Origin: Rhizopus arrhizus
Lineage: Eukaryota > Mucoromycota > Mucoromycetes > Mucorales > Rhizopodaceae
Length of the DNA: 64,000 nucleotides
Assembly (NCBI GenBank): GCA_024220505.1
Contig: JAKZZE010000036.1
Coordinates: forward strand, 186,001 to 250,000
Direction of reading: 5' to 3'
The notes under the pieces were generated by a model. The model saw only the letters and a program-made list of their open reading frames with translations, was not told the DNA's origin and searched no databases. Of this stretch, positions 11,847-28,745 are shown piece by piece (position 1 is the first letter of the stretch; each line of letters starts with the position of its first letter). The position numbers and the translations under genes are program-made.

Positions 11847-13540
11847 TTACTTGTTGAAAGAGAATCCTTTCTTCTTGGCCGTCTTTTCTGGAGTCATAGG
11901 TCTTCCTGATTCCAATCGACGTTTCTTTTCTTCTAGATCAGCACGTTGTTTTTCAAGTGCATCCTTCATTTCTTTATGACGAGCATATAGCTAATTACAA
12001 AGGATGAGTATCTCATCTATTTGTTTATCAGTCAGTATACCTCTTCTTCTGATTGCTTCAATTTGGCCTCCTTTTCTTGAACCTTGGCTTGGAAAACAGA
12101 TCTCATCTCTGCTTCCATCTTGGCTAATTTTTGTTCGTGAGCAAGACGTTCTTCTTCCATCTTTTGTACAGGGCTAAAAATAGTAATAAGTAAAATACCA
12201 GAAAATATGAAAATACTTTACTTGACTTCCTTGAATACAGAAGGATCTTGTTGAATGCCCATAGCTGTCAGCTTTTCAGTACGATAATTTTCATAAAGAA
12301 CATCATTAGTAAATTCCTTGAGTTCTTCCATATGAGTACTGTCGATCATGTCCATTAGTTTTGTTATTCAATGAAAAGTTATTTATACTTTTACCGAATC
12401 AACATTTGACGAAGCTTGACAAAATCACAATGTTCTTCGTTATCAACCTCAATCACACCCCAAGGATACTTACGACCCCTTACACGACGACCACCTTCAA
12501 TATCAAATTCCTTATCTGAACCTACAACAGCAAAGGGGATCTTGGACATGATTTCTTTATTTTCGGCAATTGTCTCTTGATCGTCATATTCGTAAACCGG
12601 AGCCTGATAGATTTGAATGTTGTGATAAGCAATGTCAGCCAAGATGCGTTCCTTAAAAGCAGCAACTTCTTCTTCTGTCAAGGTATCTGCCTTTGCGATC
12701 ACAGGAATCAAGTTCACACGCGTATGAAGACGACGCATGAATTCAATATCAAGAGGCTTTAGGCTATCATGATAATAAGTAACTTGTGAAATAGATAGAC
12801 TTTCTATATTTACGCATGACCCGTAGGCGCAATAAAGTAGATACAGGCATGAATACGATTATCAACCATACGACGACGGTTAACGCGGTTTTCTTGCTCA
12901 AGATAAGCATCAAAACGAGCTTCGATATTATCCAAGATGGGCTTCCAACTATTAAAAATAATCTTAATAACTCTTTAAGGGAACGATTCACGTGTCTATT
13001 ACCTCTCTTCGTTGTTCACAAAGTCACCAAAACCAGGTGTGTCAACCACAGTCAACCTTAATTTAACACCATTTTCCTCAATATCGGACGTGATCGATTT
13101 CACTTCGACCGTCTGAGTTGTTTCATGAGTTAATTCGACTGTTTCTTTTGGTGGATAGAGCTGTGTGTTGAATAAGGTGTTGACAAGTGTTGATTTACCA
13201 AGGCCAGATTCACCTATATTAAAAGTCAGTTCTCCTTTATTATCTCCTATACTCCTTGTTATCCCCTTGATATGCATCAAAACATTTACCTACGACCATA
13301 CAAGTGAATTGGAAACCTTTCTTGACTGACTTGCGGTGTACTTGATTGGGAAGGTTAGCAAACCCAACATAACCTTGTAATTTCTTTCGTAAAACAGTAA
13401 TCTATCAAGAAAGGTTTTTAAGTATTGTTTTATGAAAAATACAAAAGAACTTACGCCAGAAGGGGTATTATTTTGATCTACAAATAATCATTAATTTAAA
13501 AGTACTTTAAGTAATTGATTTTTTTTTCTTTACCAGACAT
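11847..13540 (-). CDS. Septin (Cdc3/AspB-like)
   Basis: GTP-binding cytoskeletal protein that forms hetero-oligomeric filaments at septa and hyphal necks. Nine exons in transcript order: 13534-13540, 13455-13477, 13290-13401, 13003-13213, 12814-12948, 12395-12763, 12222-12338, 12041-12173, 11847-11990; 416 residues. Visible motifs: the entry block [16 protein letters not shown], the P-loop GESGLGKST split by an intron, the G3 motif DTPGFGD, the G4 motif AKAD and the septin unique element ([19 protein letters not shown]). A C-terminal coiled coil runs from about residue 320 to 400 ([13 protein letters not shown] onward). The [11 protein letters not shown] lead and C-terminal coiled coil favour the Cdc3/AspB class. 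The first exon is only 7 nt. Confidence 0.92.
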
Positions 13541-13558
13541 GATTTATATTATAAAGAG

Positions 13559-13589
<31 letters not shown>

Positions 13590-14066
13590 AAGAAATAAGA
13601 AATAAAGAGTTGAAGCAGGAAAGAAAAAAAAAAAAAAAAAAAAAAAAGAAAAAAGGGGTAGAAAAAAAGATTATAAAAGAAGAAGAAGAGAGGGGTTAAA
13701 GATGTTTAAAAAAGAAAAGGAGAAATAAAAAGCATGTTTAACTTTTCTTTTTTTTTGTTAATAAAAGTGGAGTTTCAAAGAATTAGTTTATACACTGTGT
13801 ACAACTCTCTATCTTTTATTGTTCATCAATAGCATGTTTCTTTTCCCTTTATGTTCCATGTAAAAATGAAACAGTGTTGCATTCATATCAAAACAGAACA
13901 AAAAGAGGGGCTTAGTCCTCCTTTTTTGGATGCTTTCATTTTGCATAAAAGAGACTTTTTTTTACCCTCAAATACAAGGAGACAACAAGCGGAACAACAA
14001 AGCTTATCGCATCAATAAATTTATATGAATATAATATAAATTGAGAAAAAAAACGTGTCTTGATTT
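13541..14066. other. Intergenic, simple repeats
   Basis: Lies upstream of the septin gene and downstream of hexokinase. It contains GA-rich microsatellite sequence (about 13555-13600) and an A tract near 13627-13646. No gene is seen; the septin promoter is expected here. Confidence 0.55.
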
Positions 14067-15646
14067 TTAGCGCAAAGGGCCTTTAACTAACGAAGCTTTA
14101 TGTGCCATCATTGCAATCATCGCTGCACCAAATCCAGAACCATCTCGAGCCAATGCAAACTGAATCTTTTTTGTGACATCTACGCCAAATAAGATTACAA
14201 GTAATTCCATCATGTGTGTTTCAAATTGAGGAAAGAATTCATAGACGGATCCATCAATAGCAATCATTGTATCATCCTTTCCTAGATGATCTGTAAATGT
14301 CAAGACAGCAGCGATACCACAAGCAGAAAGGCGTGCAGCGCGACGTCCAACAAAGGTCGAGATTAACTGCACCATCTGTCGATCTACCAAACTTGTCTTC
14401 CCCAGCTGAAGGTTCTCCTCCAAAATATAGCGAGTCTCTTCCAAACTGTCTGTTGTGTCAGCTACGATCGTGGACATGTAAGATGTTTCGAATGACCACT
14501 GTGCGTTGAGTTCTGTGGAGGATTCACCAGAGAACAACAGTCGACGATCGACTAATTCCAATATTACATTACGTGCAATCTCGCCCAGGTACATGCCAGA
14601 GATCATCTTTTCAAAGGTTTGCTCGCGTGGATTGATCGATTCACGGTCTAGTTTGTTATCATAAACAGTAAAGGGCAGTACTTGACGTTCTAAATCAAAG
14701 GCTCCCCATTCCATATTGATCACCATTTCCTCAAATGCTTGTTCTCCTCCTTTCCATTTCTTGATGTTTTTGAGTTTTTCATAATAAGCTATAAGCCAAG
14801 TTTATTTTTATACGTCTTTCATCTACTTTTTTTTTTTTATTACCAGCATTTGTTCCTGTGCCAAGAATGATACCCATCACTGTTTCTGGATGACGATAGG
14901 CATGGGCCATCAATGTTCCCACAGTATCATTTACGAGCTAATAAAGATTATTACATGTCAATAGAATAAGACATCTTACCGCAGCGACATGAACTTGAAG
15001 GTTTTTACGCATGAAGGCATCTTGAAGCATGACAACCACGTCTTTGTTGATCGCATTCGTACAGGCGAACCCTTTTGTCCAATGCATCAAGGTACCTCTA
15101 TCGATCGCTGTCTGATTGACAGGAAAAGAAAATGTGAAGCCTAAATAGAGTGTCTGGGGAGTTGTGTGATATTCAAAAATAAAATTATCCACACAATCTG
15201 CAATAAAATCAAACAAGTGACGCATATCGCCCTTTTTGAGTTCTTCTGAAATCACATACTTTTGTTGACGTAATTCATAGTGGCCTGCACCTTTCAGTTC
15301 AAATTCACACACACGAAGATTCGTGCCTCCCAAGTCCAAGGCAAGGTAACTTCCTGTTTCCTGACCTGTAGGACGACCTGTGACGAAACTAGGAATCATC
15401 GGTACTGGTTTAAATTTTAGTTTTCTAGAGACAGCAGCCAAGGTTTACAATCTCACCTGTGGCACCTTCACCATCAAGTCCTTTTTGCATCTCTTGTATG
15501 AAGCTTTGTATGATATTTCGTGCAGTTGCTGGAGTGATATTAAATAGATGAAAAAGATCTTTAATCACTTTTTGTTGCTCTTCTGTACCATTTATTTTAG
15601 GTACACTGTTTTCCGATGAATCATTATTGCTATTGGTGATAATCAT
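14067..15646 (-). CDS. Hexokinase
   Basis: Phosphorylates glucose and other hexoses with ATP at the entry of glycolysis; cytosolic. Exons in transcript order: 15457-15646, 14980-15404, 14844-14937, 14067-14788; 476 residues, normal for fungal hexokinase. The first junction was placed so that the start of the first fold reads EGATVPMIPSFVTGRPTG. Motifs: LALDLGGTNLRVCEFEL (phosphate 1), LGFTFSFPVNQT with DRGTLMHWTKGF (sugar binding), VNDTVGTLMA with the catalytic Asp, ILGTGTNA, INMEWGAF, and a C-terminal ARDGSGFGAA segment (adenosine site). All catalytic residues looked for are present. Confidence 0.93.
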
Positions 15647-17333
15647 AGCAGTAAAAAAGTAAGAAAAAAATAAAATAAAAGAAAGGATGAAATAAAAGGA
15701 TAGTTTCCCTATTTGTGTACTTTATATTCTTTCTTTTTTCCCGTTTTTCTGTATTTCTTTTTTTTTTTCTTCTTTGTACCCAGAGAGAGTCAGAAAAAGC
15801 AACGGTTGATTAGTCACCTAGCTAACTGTATTAAAAGCTGATCTATTTGCGTATTAGGTTTACACAAGGAGCTGATTTCTAAGAAAGTAAGATTTTAAAT
15901 AATGTTTGACGGTTACCATGGAGAAAGTTGTGTTTCATTCAGTGTAAGCTTTAGCGTTCTCTATTTACGCAAATCGAGATTCATATTATGTGCAACCTAT
16001 TAGATAATGTATTTTAGTCCGAGTATAATTTGTTTAAATCAAAAGAAACACTAGTTTTAGAAGAAGGACATTTCCACAACACAGCCTATATCAGAATCAC
16101 TCTGGCTTGTGTCATATGTGAAGAGGGGAAAAAGATAGAAGGGTAGAAATCAAAATTACTCGGGAATAGTTTGGGATACTTTTCTGTGCGGGAGAGAAGA
16201 GGAAAAGGCTGAAGAAGGGTGGGAAAAAAAGGTGGAGTAAACAAACAGATTTTTGGTTTATTTTCCCAAGAGAAAAATAAACGAGATTGTACAACACAAA
16301 GAGAGATAAAGAGTTGGACATGAACTGGTATTATCTGAATAGACCCTAAATCTTTGCTCCCATTCTCACCAAATAATCATTCATTTCCGTATTTGTATCG
16401 CAAAGTTTTTTTTTTGACGACTGATACATTCGATCAGAAGATGTCGCATACTAAAATCGAATTATATTTACACAGACAATTCAATCACTGAACGTACATT
16501 ATCCAATTTGATTCAAAGCTTACTAATACTTCAAATATAAACGCATGAAAAGCTATCTGATGCACAGTTCATGTTTCAATGAGGGCCATATGGTTTTTTG
16601 AACTGGGGAGAAAGCATGAAAGTGCTGTATAGTGTGTTTGATGAGAGTCTACAGAACAAAGGCCAATTGGATTAGAGTAGAAATAATAGATTGCTTAGAT
16701 AAGCAGCACACACAAAGGTCACATTCAATTGTGAAAAATTGTACAACGTCTCAAAAAACAACATCCGCATGCTTTCCCCTTCTTTTGATCAATGCGCGTA
16801 AGCGTATGCCTTGCTGAGATTAAATTGCAAGTGCTGTCAAAATAGACAAATATTTGCTGTAAAAGGGCAATGTTTTACATGTATTGCGTGTTTGAATAAG
16901 AAGGATTATTTCATAAACAGATACGAGAATAAGGCATCATTTATTCTGAATATTTGCTTAATATACTCTATAAGGCAGTACTCAATTATCTTTACTACTA
17001 ATAACAACATGATAATGAGTACATGTTTATACACAAAATAAAGTTTTAAATTCACGCTTGTTTCGATAAAGATTAAATCAAAGACACTAGAAATTAAAAG
17101 AGTGACATTGTAAAAATAAAGAAATGGCTATTAAATGTAAATAATTTATTATTTCTTTTTTACAATAAATAAATAAATGGGATAAGAAATAATTCTATTT
17201 TTTTTATTAAGAAAATCAGTAAAAAAGTAATTTCGGCTTTTTCAAATAAAGGAACATGAATGCATGCCCCTCGGAACCTGTTACGGGAATAGATGATGCG
17301 AATTAAAAAAGAAAGAAAAAAAGAAATTTATTC
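15647..17333. other. Intergenic, no gene seen
   Basis: About 1.7 kb upstream of hexokinase (-) and downstream of the next minus-strand gene. Short ORFs (16112-16321 minus, 16632-17041 plus) lack motifs and compositional coding bias. The hexokinase promoter is expected in the 15650-16000 part. Confidence 0.5.
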
Positions 17334-18335
17334 TTATTGATTTGTTAAAAATGGGATACTAAAAGGCGAAATACCTGCTTTCTTTGTTGGAGAGGGTGAT
17401 TTTCTTGTAGGTTTTTTACTATACTTTCTTCGTTTCACCCAAAAATTACTAATGAGTACATGAGCTCCCCAATATTCCAGACATACTTTAAGTGGCAAAA
17501 GATGCTCTGTCGCACTTTCTAATATTTTATATGTTTCTAATTTCACAGTGGGATCAATATAACTCCATCTAAGTTCAGGATCAATTCGATGTGTCTCTTT
17601 GACGTGAGACACGACCGCCTTGGTGATCATGATGGCTTCCTTCACCATGGCTCGATAATCCAATTGAGGGTTCTCTTCCTGTGGACCCAACACTTTTTCA
17701 ATAAGATCCACATAAAGATTAGAGGTAAATTGAAGACTGTGTTCTTTTCCACCTAACGTTTCTGCTACTTCCTTTGCTGATGGTCTTGGTAATGTTCTAT
17801 CCATTTGAGTATATTTTGGGAAAGGGCCTTGAACAGAAGCAAATTTGGCGGGTATGAGTAAGTCGCTAGTCGTGTCTTCATCCAGTTTAGGTGATATCGG
17901 TTCCATGCTCAATGGGTTATTTCGCTCCACAACGTCTTTGATGTCCAACACAGTTTGTTGAATGGTTGAAACTGCTTCGATTAGGTCGTTCATTGTTTCT
18001 TTCATAAAATATATTTCATTTGTTGCTAACTCTAATTGTGCTTTTAATTGATTTATTTCACTGCTACTGTTATTATTATTATTATTCTTTAATGTGGCTT
18101 TAGTATGCAGGCTATAGAATGGACGGTTGATTACCTTTAAATGATCATCTTGATTAAATGATTTAAATTCAGCTCTATTGTTCTCCTCTGCCATCGTCTT
18201 TTTTCTTTTTTTAGGTCCCGTGTCACCATCAATCACTCTTCTTTTGGAGAGTGCTTCTTCTTCTGTTGAAGACAACTCGTCGTCTTCTTCTTCACTTGGT
18301 CCTTCTTTTTGTGATTCTAATTGTCTTTTTGACAT
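17334..18335 (-). CDS. Uncharacterised protein with NLS and coiled coil
   Basis: Single-exon ORF of 333 residues; I do not recognise the family. Residues 1-60 are acidic and end in a basic cluster (GPKKRKKT) that looks like a nuclear localisation signal. An Asn run follows near residue 84. A predicted coiled coil spans about residues 93-138. The conserved-looking part is about 175-300, with aromatic-rich segments (ELRWSYIDPTVKLETYK, EYWGAHVLISNFW). The C-terminal tail is basic and Ser/Pro/Lys-rich. The layout suggests a nuclear, possibly DNA-binding factor, but this is inference. The coding nature is supported by length, a clean start and non-random composition. Confidence 0.65.
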   Translation of the reverse strand: MSKRQLESQKEGPSEEEDDELSSTEEEALSKRRVIDGDTGPKKRKKTMAEENNRAEFKSFNQDDHLKVINRPFYSLHTKATLKNNNNNNSSSEINQLKAQLELATNEIYFMKETMNDLIEAVSTIQQTVLDIKDVVERNNPLSMEPISPKLDEDTTSDLLIPAKFASVQGPFPKYTQMDRTLPRPSAKEVAETLGGKEHSLQFTSNLYVDLIEKVLGPQEENPQLDYRAMVKEAIMITKAVVSHVKETHRIDPELRWSYIDPTVKLETYKILESATEHLLPLKVCLEYWGAHVLISNFWVKRRKYSKKPTRKSPSPTKKAGISPFSIPFLTNQ

Positions 18336-19740
18336 TTTACAAATAATTATTTAAAAAGGAAAGGAAAAAGAAAAGAAAAGAAAAAAAAGAAAGAAAGAAG
18401 GGAAAAAAAAAGTTTTTTTTTTTCTGGTTCGGCAAACATATGCGCATTGAATTAGGGGAGAGGTCATTTGTGAAGTTTTTTCTAATGTAAAGATTTTAAA
18501 TATCAGCTTCATCTTTTTTTTTAACCAGATTTTAACTGACACCTACCCAAACAAAATAATGGTATGAGTTTTCTGTATAAATAAGCGTAAAGAGTGTTTT
18601 TTTTTTGTGATAAGCATAAATGAATTCTATTTTATTAGATAAAATATGAAATTATGAAATGAATGATATATGGAAAATACCTGTTAAATGCCTGTTATAT
18701 TTTGGTGTCAATCTAAAGAAAACATTGGGTTTCAAGATTTTTCTGTGTCAGATCATTCTTCTATTTTAAAAAAAGGAATTATAAACCAGACGAGGGCTGC
18801 TTGTCAATTGAGATCCATTCTCTTATTTTTCTGTATTTATCAGAGTGAAGGAAGGAAAGGGCTTTTTTGCTAGAAAAGGAAAAAAACACGAATACATGAT
18901 CTTGCTTATTTTAAAACCCACACGAATTTTACTAAAAACATATTCGTGTAATCATAAAATTAGCCTCTTGTATAAAGAAAAAGGAGGATTATCGAAAGAA
19001 CTACTCTAGAAAATCGTGCTTGTTGTATAAAATCACACCAAGTTTTGAATTCATCATCCCATTCTTTTTTAACTCTCTCTCTTTTTTCATCTCAAGGGTT
19101 TCAATTGAAAACATTTTAATGCATCCCTAATATCACATTTAAATCAACAAAACGCTCCTTTGCTCAATTCTACAGACACTATTACACGTCGAATCAATCA
19201 CAAAAAGAGTTTGCTTTAACCCCTCTACTTTCATCTGACTTGTCGTCCGCAAGCAAAACAAAAGTTATGAGCAGTGACAAGAAGCTTGTGAAAAACTGGG
19301 CCAGTTATTTTCTTGCTTTAATGCATTTTTTTTTTCTTGTTCTTTTTAGAGGATTGATGTAATGCCATGAAAAATAAATATTTATCATTTTATTTAATAT
19401 TTTTTTTGTATCTTTTTTTAAAAAATAAAAGATATAACAAAGTAGTGTTTATCAAGTAAACATTACTTTGTTTCAAGAAAGAAGAGTGAAAGTATGAAAG
19501 CCAGAGTAAGACTGAGTAAATTTCTTAATATGGCCAAACAAAGCGATCAAGGCTCTATTGACATGATCATGACGTAAACTGGGGTTTCTCTTTTTTTTTC
19601 CTATTTATTTTCTCACGTCAAAGGGTAAGAAGGCGTAAGAAATGACGTGTTTATTCATGCAAACATGGATGGTTGAAAAAAATATAAATAGCCTACCCTT
19701 TCACTGACACTTTTGAATCAATAACAAAGTTTATATTAAG
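18336..19740. other. Divergent intergenic region
   Basis: About 1.4 kb between divergently transcribed genes. It is low-complexity (GAAA repeats at 18360-18412, T tracts) with no supported ORF. The right end carries the promoter of the CsbD gene. Confidence 0.55.
19683..19690 (+). promoter_or_regulatory. Candidate TATA box of the CsbD gene
   Basis: TATAAATA, 51 bases upstream of the ATG at 19741. A strong TATA element close to a small stress-type gene fits inducible expression in fungi. This is inferred from motif and spacing only. Confidence 0.45.
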
Positions 19741-20034
19741 ATGGATCCCTCAAGAACCGAAGGCAAAAAAGACCAAATGACCGGAAATATCAAGGAAACA
19801 ATGGGTGGCATGATGGGCAACGAACGTATGGAATCTGAAGGCCAAACCCAACGTGGCTCGGGTAAGGTACAAGAAGGAGCTGCCAATGTCACTGGCTACA
19901 TGCAAGGCCTTGGCAAACAAGTATCGGGCACGATGAAAGACACCTATAACTCTCTTACTGGTAACACGAGTGGTGAAGCTGGTGGCAAGGCCGAACAAAA
20001 GACGGGTGAAGCTCAAAAGAAGTGGAATGCTTAA
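19741..20034 (+). CDS. CsbD-family stress-response protein
   Basis: Intronless ORF of 97 residues: small, hydrophilic, Gly/Lys/Gln-rich. It has the CsbD-type repeat pattern (EGKKDQMTGNIKETMGGMMG, then a second SGKVQEGAANVTGYMQGLG and a third AGGKAEQKTGEAQKKW). CsbD proteins are general-stress proteins of unknown biochemical role. Codon choice is visibly more biased (C-ending codons) than in most neighbours, which suggests high expression. The TATA box 51 bases upstream supports the start. Confidence 0.85.
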   Translation: MDPSRTEGKKDQMTGNIKETMGGMMGNERMESEGQTQRGSGKVQEGAANVTGYMQGLGKQVSGTMKDTYNSLTGNTSGEAGGKAEQKTGEAQKKWNA

Positions 20035-24507
<4,473 letters not shown>

Positions 24508-25378
24508 ATTTTTTTTTATAGTTTATATTTCATATTCTCTCTCTCTCTCTTTTAAAACATGTATCCACTTCTTTTGATTAAAACAGACTCATTCGCACAT
24601 TTACTTTATGAATCACGTCTATCTTTATAAATAGACTTATTGACATGGTGCATGAAGTACGTTTTTGTACATACCAAATACTGAGATATACGTGCCCTTA
24701 TTCAGTCGCAAACAATGTAGTTTATTAAACACGCGTGTCATGAATCCTTTTAAAAAAAAGGAAGCGCTCTGTTTTTGTGCATGCCTTTGAACTTGATTGC
24801 TTTGTGTAGTATAGAATTATTCTCTTTAGAGGACTTTATATAAAGGCAAGATATTCAAATCAAATTACAAGAACTTGATATCAAATAATGTAATGCAAAA
24901 CGATAAAGATAGGACAGATTTAAAATAAAAAAAAATTGAGATTCAAGGGAGAGTAGCAGTGAATATTTCCTGAAATGAGTTTATAAATTATGCCTGAGTT
25001 TAAAATTAAAGGGTATGGAACTATGCAAAAGGAAGCGTCAGAGATTGTTAAAGAAAAAGGATAAATTGTTGTGTTTCTATTTGTAAATGAATCCTATTTA
25101 TTCTCATCATTCAAGAGCTGATATGGATTGTTACAAGGGTTGTCCTCTTATAAAACAAATGAACTGATGCCATCAAAAAGTAAAGAATGAAGACGGAGTT
25201 CTCTTTTAAGGATTGTAATCACACGAACAATGACACACAGGTTTATATTTGTGACTCGACCGACTTGGCTAATGAAATTTATCTTGTTTTCATGCCAAAT
25301 TTTGTTTCTTGTCCTTTTTTTTTTTAATTTTTATTTTTATTGAATAGTTTGTTAGTGTATGAAAAGAAAAAAAGAAAG

Positions 25379-25409
<31 letters not shown>

Positions 25410-25432
25410 ATGACTGAAGATTAATGTAGATC
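24508..25432. other. Intergenic, no gene seen
   Basis: Downstream of adenylate kinase and upstream of the ARM-repeat gene. It has a CT microsatellite at 24536-24551 and an A tract at 25380-25406. No coding frame is supported. Confidence 0.55.
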
Positions 25433-27496
25433 ATGACACTTGATGAATTTGCACCTGAAGAAGACTATTTGTCTGAAATTAGCCGTAAACTATCTAATGT
25501 GTCTATCACCAAGCGACCTTCCCATGGTGTTATAATAAACAAATGCGACGTAAGGTCTTTAGATGATAACCGTACGGAGTTTCTTATTGTTGCCTGAGTT
25601 TTTATAATAGTTACCAACAGCAAAATACTTGCTTTATTCTACTGAATACTCAAAAATCGAACAATCGGCAGAAGCGATCCGTAGATATCTAGTTCAAGGC
25701 ACTGAATATGAAAAGGGGAGTTGTAAGTTATGTTGATGTAGATGTGAAGGATGAACTGATGTTGTGTATATCAGATCAGGGCAAGAATAGCCTGGTGGAT
25801 GATGTGTTGAACTTGGACATCTTGTCTCGTCTAAAGGAACTGTTGTGTACGGAGAGTGGTAGAAATATAAAATGTGAATGTCTGTGGATCCTGATCAATA
25901 TTTCTGTAATCTATCCTGAATCCTACCCGAACCATGGACTTACTCTTCTTCTTAGGCAGGAGACCCAATACAGACAAAGACGATTGTTGATCATGGCTTG
26001 ATGGATCTCTTGCTTGACTTGACAAAAGATAAAAGTGCTGGATTAGAAAATAATACTCAAGCGGCTTGGGTGTTGGCTAACGTGGCTGCTGATACGGTTG
26101 AAGCCCGAGAGGAATTATTAAAGAAAGGCTTTGCGGAGATGATTGTGAATATATTGAACGAGATTTATAGGGACATATCTGATCTCGTGTTCACTTCAAA
26201 AGCTACTAGAGGCTATATATCCGTCTCAAATAATATTTATGGTACTACTGCCGAGACACTCTTGTGGACCTTGTCAAATTTGTCTCGTGGAGGATTTCGT
26301 ACGGCTGATTATTATGAAACTGTAAGGAGGAATAGAAAAGATGGATAGTTTAATGATTTTATAGCACATACTCATGTTTGACATATTTTCCAAATATGCA
26401 TTATTAAAAGTTGAAAAATTCGAAGTGGATATTTGGTAAGATAAGAAGGGTGATGAGTAGATGACTCAATGATTATTTAGTTGGGGTCTATCGCGTGTGT
26501 TGTTGAATATGCATGGTGTAGAAGAGTTTTATTCGAGAACTGTGATTTCTGTTGAACTATGTAAATGGTTAGCAGAGATGTTGAGGTAATAAGAAAAGAA
26601 TGATAAATAGACTTTAAAGGTTTTATTCTAGTTATGATTCATCCTATCTTGTGAAAACGACGATTCGAATTTTAATCAGCCTGACAGCTGGCCCAGACGT
26701 GGGTAGTCTCAGTTTGATACAATCACCCGTCTTGATAAATATCAGTCCACTGCTTGAACCAGAAGAACCTAGTGAACTAAGAAAGGATGCCTATATGATC
26801 ATTGCTAATTTAGTAGCTGGGAATGATATCTTGGTGGAGCATGTGGTTAGTCACAGAACGGTGATGAACAATGTGATTGCACACATCAAAGTACCTGGTC
26901 ATATTTATAGTTCTTCTGGATGGCAACCGACCAGATCAAGTACTCAAGACAGCTTACAGGATGAGTGGAAGGTGACAAAGGAAGTTCTTTGGATCGCCTT
27001 CAACTTGACAACGGTGGGTAGTGATGAGACGATCAAACGTTTACTTGAGAATCATCCCAATTTCCCTTATAATTTAGCCATTCTTTTAAACTATCTTTAT
27101 TTGTCACTGGATATTTGTGAAAAGACACTGGAGTCCATCACGGCCTTGATTCAGCGTACGAATAAATGGATTGGCAATCAAAATGAGGGAAAGAATCCGT
27201 ATGTGACGTTGTTGATTGAAAATCAAACACCGATGGCACTGACCGTAATACAAGAGAATCAATTGAATGGAAGGATCAGTGAACTCTGTTTGAAACTGGG
27301 CAGGTTACTGGTAGCATCCGATGAAAGTGCAAGTCAAGCGGCTGCTATTGCTGATTCTGAAGATATGTCTCATGCCTTTGGTCTTCCATCGATAGCAGAG
27401 ATCAAGTCAAAAAGTAATAAACGCAGAGTGATTCGTGGTACGGAAGATGGTGATGTTCGATTGATTGAAAATGCGGTGGGTAATCTTTGCATATAG
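25433..27496 (+). CDS. Importin-alpha-like armadillo-repeat protein
   Basis: Exons 25433-25549, 25611-25722, 25775-25905, 25956-26321, 26365-26435, 26481-26585 and 26632-27496 give 588 residues. Armadillo repeats are visible: ECLWILINISAGDPIQTKTIVDHG, NTQAAWVLANVAADTVEARE, ETLLWTLSNLSRGG, and a DICWGLSRVL segment like the CWALSYL of karyopherin alpha. Canonical importin alpha binds NLS cargo through Trp/Asn ladders and importin beta through an N-terminal basic IBB domain. Here the N-terminus is acidic (MTLDEFAPEEDYLSEI) and no IBB is visible. The Trp-Asn pairs are partly kept. It may be a divergent paralogue with a different partner. The ARM fold is firm; cargo binding is inference. Confidence 0.75.
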
Positions 27497-27533
27497 AAAA
27501 TAAAAAATTAAATTTATTTTTAAAAAATGAAAT

Positions 27534-28145
27534 TTATAATGAATGAAGTGAGGGTAGATGAGTAGTAGAACTGGTTGAGGGTGTATTTGAATAAAATGAA
27601 GGAAAAGTTTCGATTAGAGAAGGTATATTGAATGATTTATGATTATTATTTTTAGTTGAAAGAGACAGGATGGATTCGACTGTCTTTAATATTTCACTTG
27701 TCTTTGATAATAAATGTGTGATATGATCAAGTTCTTTTTGAAGATGATCTCTTCTTTCTTTTAAATTTTGTTGAAATTGTGTTGGATTAAGTATAAGATT
27801 GGATAGGATCGAATGATCTGTTTGAGATAGGTTCAAGAGAGATTGTATGGTTGAGATGACTGTCGTTTGACGATCTTTTGATTTCACTATTTCTTTATTG
27901 GATTGATCTTTTTTATAAGTAATCATATGTTGATTGAATCTCTTGCGTCTTTTGATACTATTCCTTTTCATTGTCACTGGTCTTTGAACTTGATGAAGTT
28001 TATAATAAAGACCACAAGCATTACATATCGTATTTCCTAAATCATCTCTTCTCCAAAGTGGAGTGGTCGTCGTCTCACAGTTGTAACATTTCGTAAAGTG
28101 ACTACATTCACTACAATCTTGACACTGATCTTTGGTTTGCATCAT
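27534..28145 (-). CDS. GATA-type zinc finger transcription factor
   Basis: Single-exon ORF of 203 residues with one class IV GATA finger near residues 19-45 in a C-X2-C-X17-C-X2-C arrangement (CYNC...[17 protein letters not shown]). It is followed by the usual basic tail ([23 protein letters not shown]). A second Cys-rich stretch just before it ([10 protein letters not shown]) may be a short extra knuckle. The C-terminal part is Ser/Thr-rich with a helical segment near residues 130-165. Single-finger fungal GATA factors regulate nitrogen, light or iron responses; the target here cannot be told. Confidence 0.9.
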   Translation of the reverse strand: MMQTKDQCQDCSECSHFTKCYNCETTTTPLWRRDDLGNTICNACGLYYKLHQVQRPVTMKRNSIKRRKRFNQHMITYKKDQSNKEIVKSKDRQTTVISTIQSLLNLSQTDHSILSNLILNPTQFQQNLKERRDHLQKELDHITHLLSKTSEILKTVESILSLSTKNNNHKSFNIPSLIETFPSFYSNTPSTSSTTHLPSLHSL

Positions 28146-28745
28146 GAATTAAAAATACAAAAAAAGAATAAAAAAAAAAAAAAATTGGCGCGTTATTTAT
28201 ATTTTTTTTTGTTTATAAAAAAAAAAGATAGAGTCCATAAGACGATAAGATAGCACTTGTCTATTCCCGAATTCCCCAGGTTTATTGATATAAAGTAACA
28301 CAATAACTTTAAGCGTGTGATAAATGAAAGACAGAACTCTGCTTATCTTTTTATTTCCCTCTCTTTTTGAAAGCGTGCGAATAGGATGACTCGTTTTATG
28401 CAAGATAAAAATTTCATAAAATAGAAAAAATTTCTAATGTTGACATGATCTTACTGCATTTGTATCTTGCCTTGGGAATCAATAATTTCCATTTATAGTA
28501 AATATTTATACACCTTATCTTTTATCATAAAGTTCAATTTAGATAAAGATGAGCTCATAGCTATCAAGTATTGTCTATAAACAAGGTAAATAGGTGCTTA
28601 TTTATTTCGTTATTCACACAATAAATGAACTCATCCCAACAAGATCTGATTTGTACTACACCCTAACCTTTTATTTCTTTTTCATACTATTCACTGGTTT
28701 TAACACTGCTAAAATTATTCCTCTTCACCTTCCTATTAGTTTCTT
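28146..28745. other. Intergenic, no gene seen
   Basis: Upstream of the GATA gene and downstream of the Kre9-like gene, both on the minus strand. AT-rich, with no supported frame. It may contain the true last exon of the Kre9-like gene (see that entry). Confidence 0.5.
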
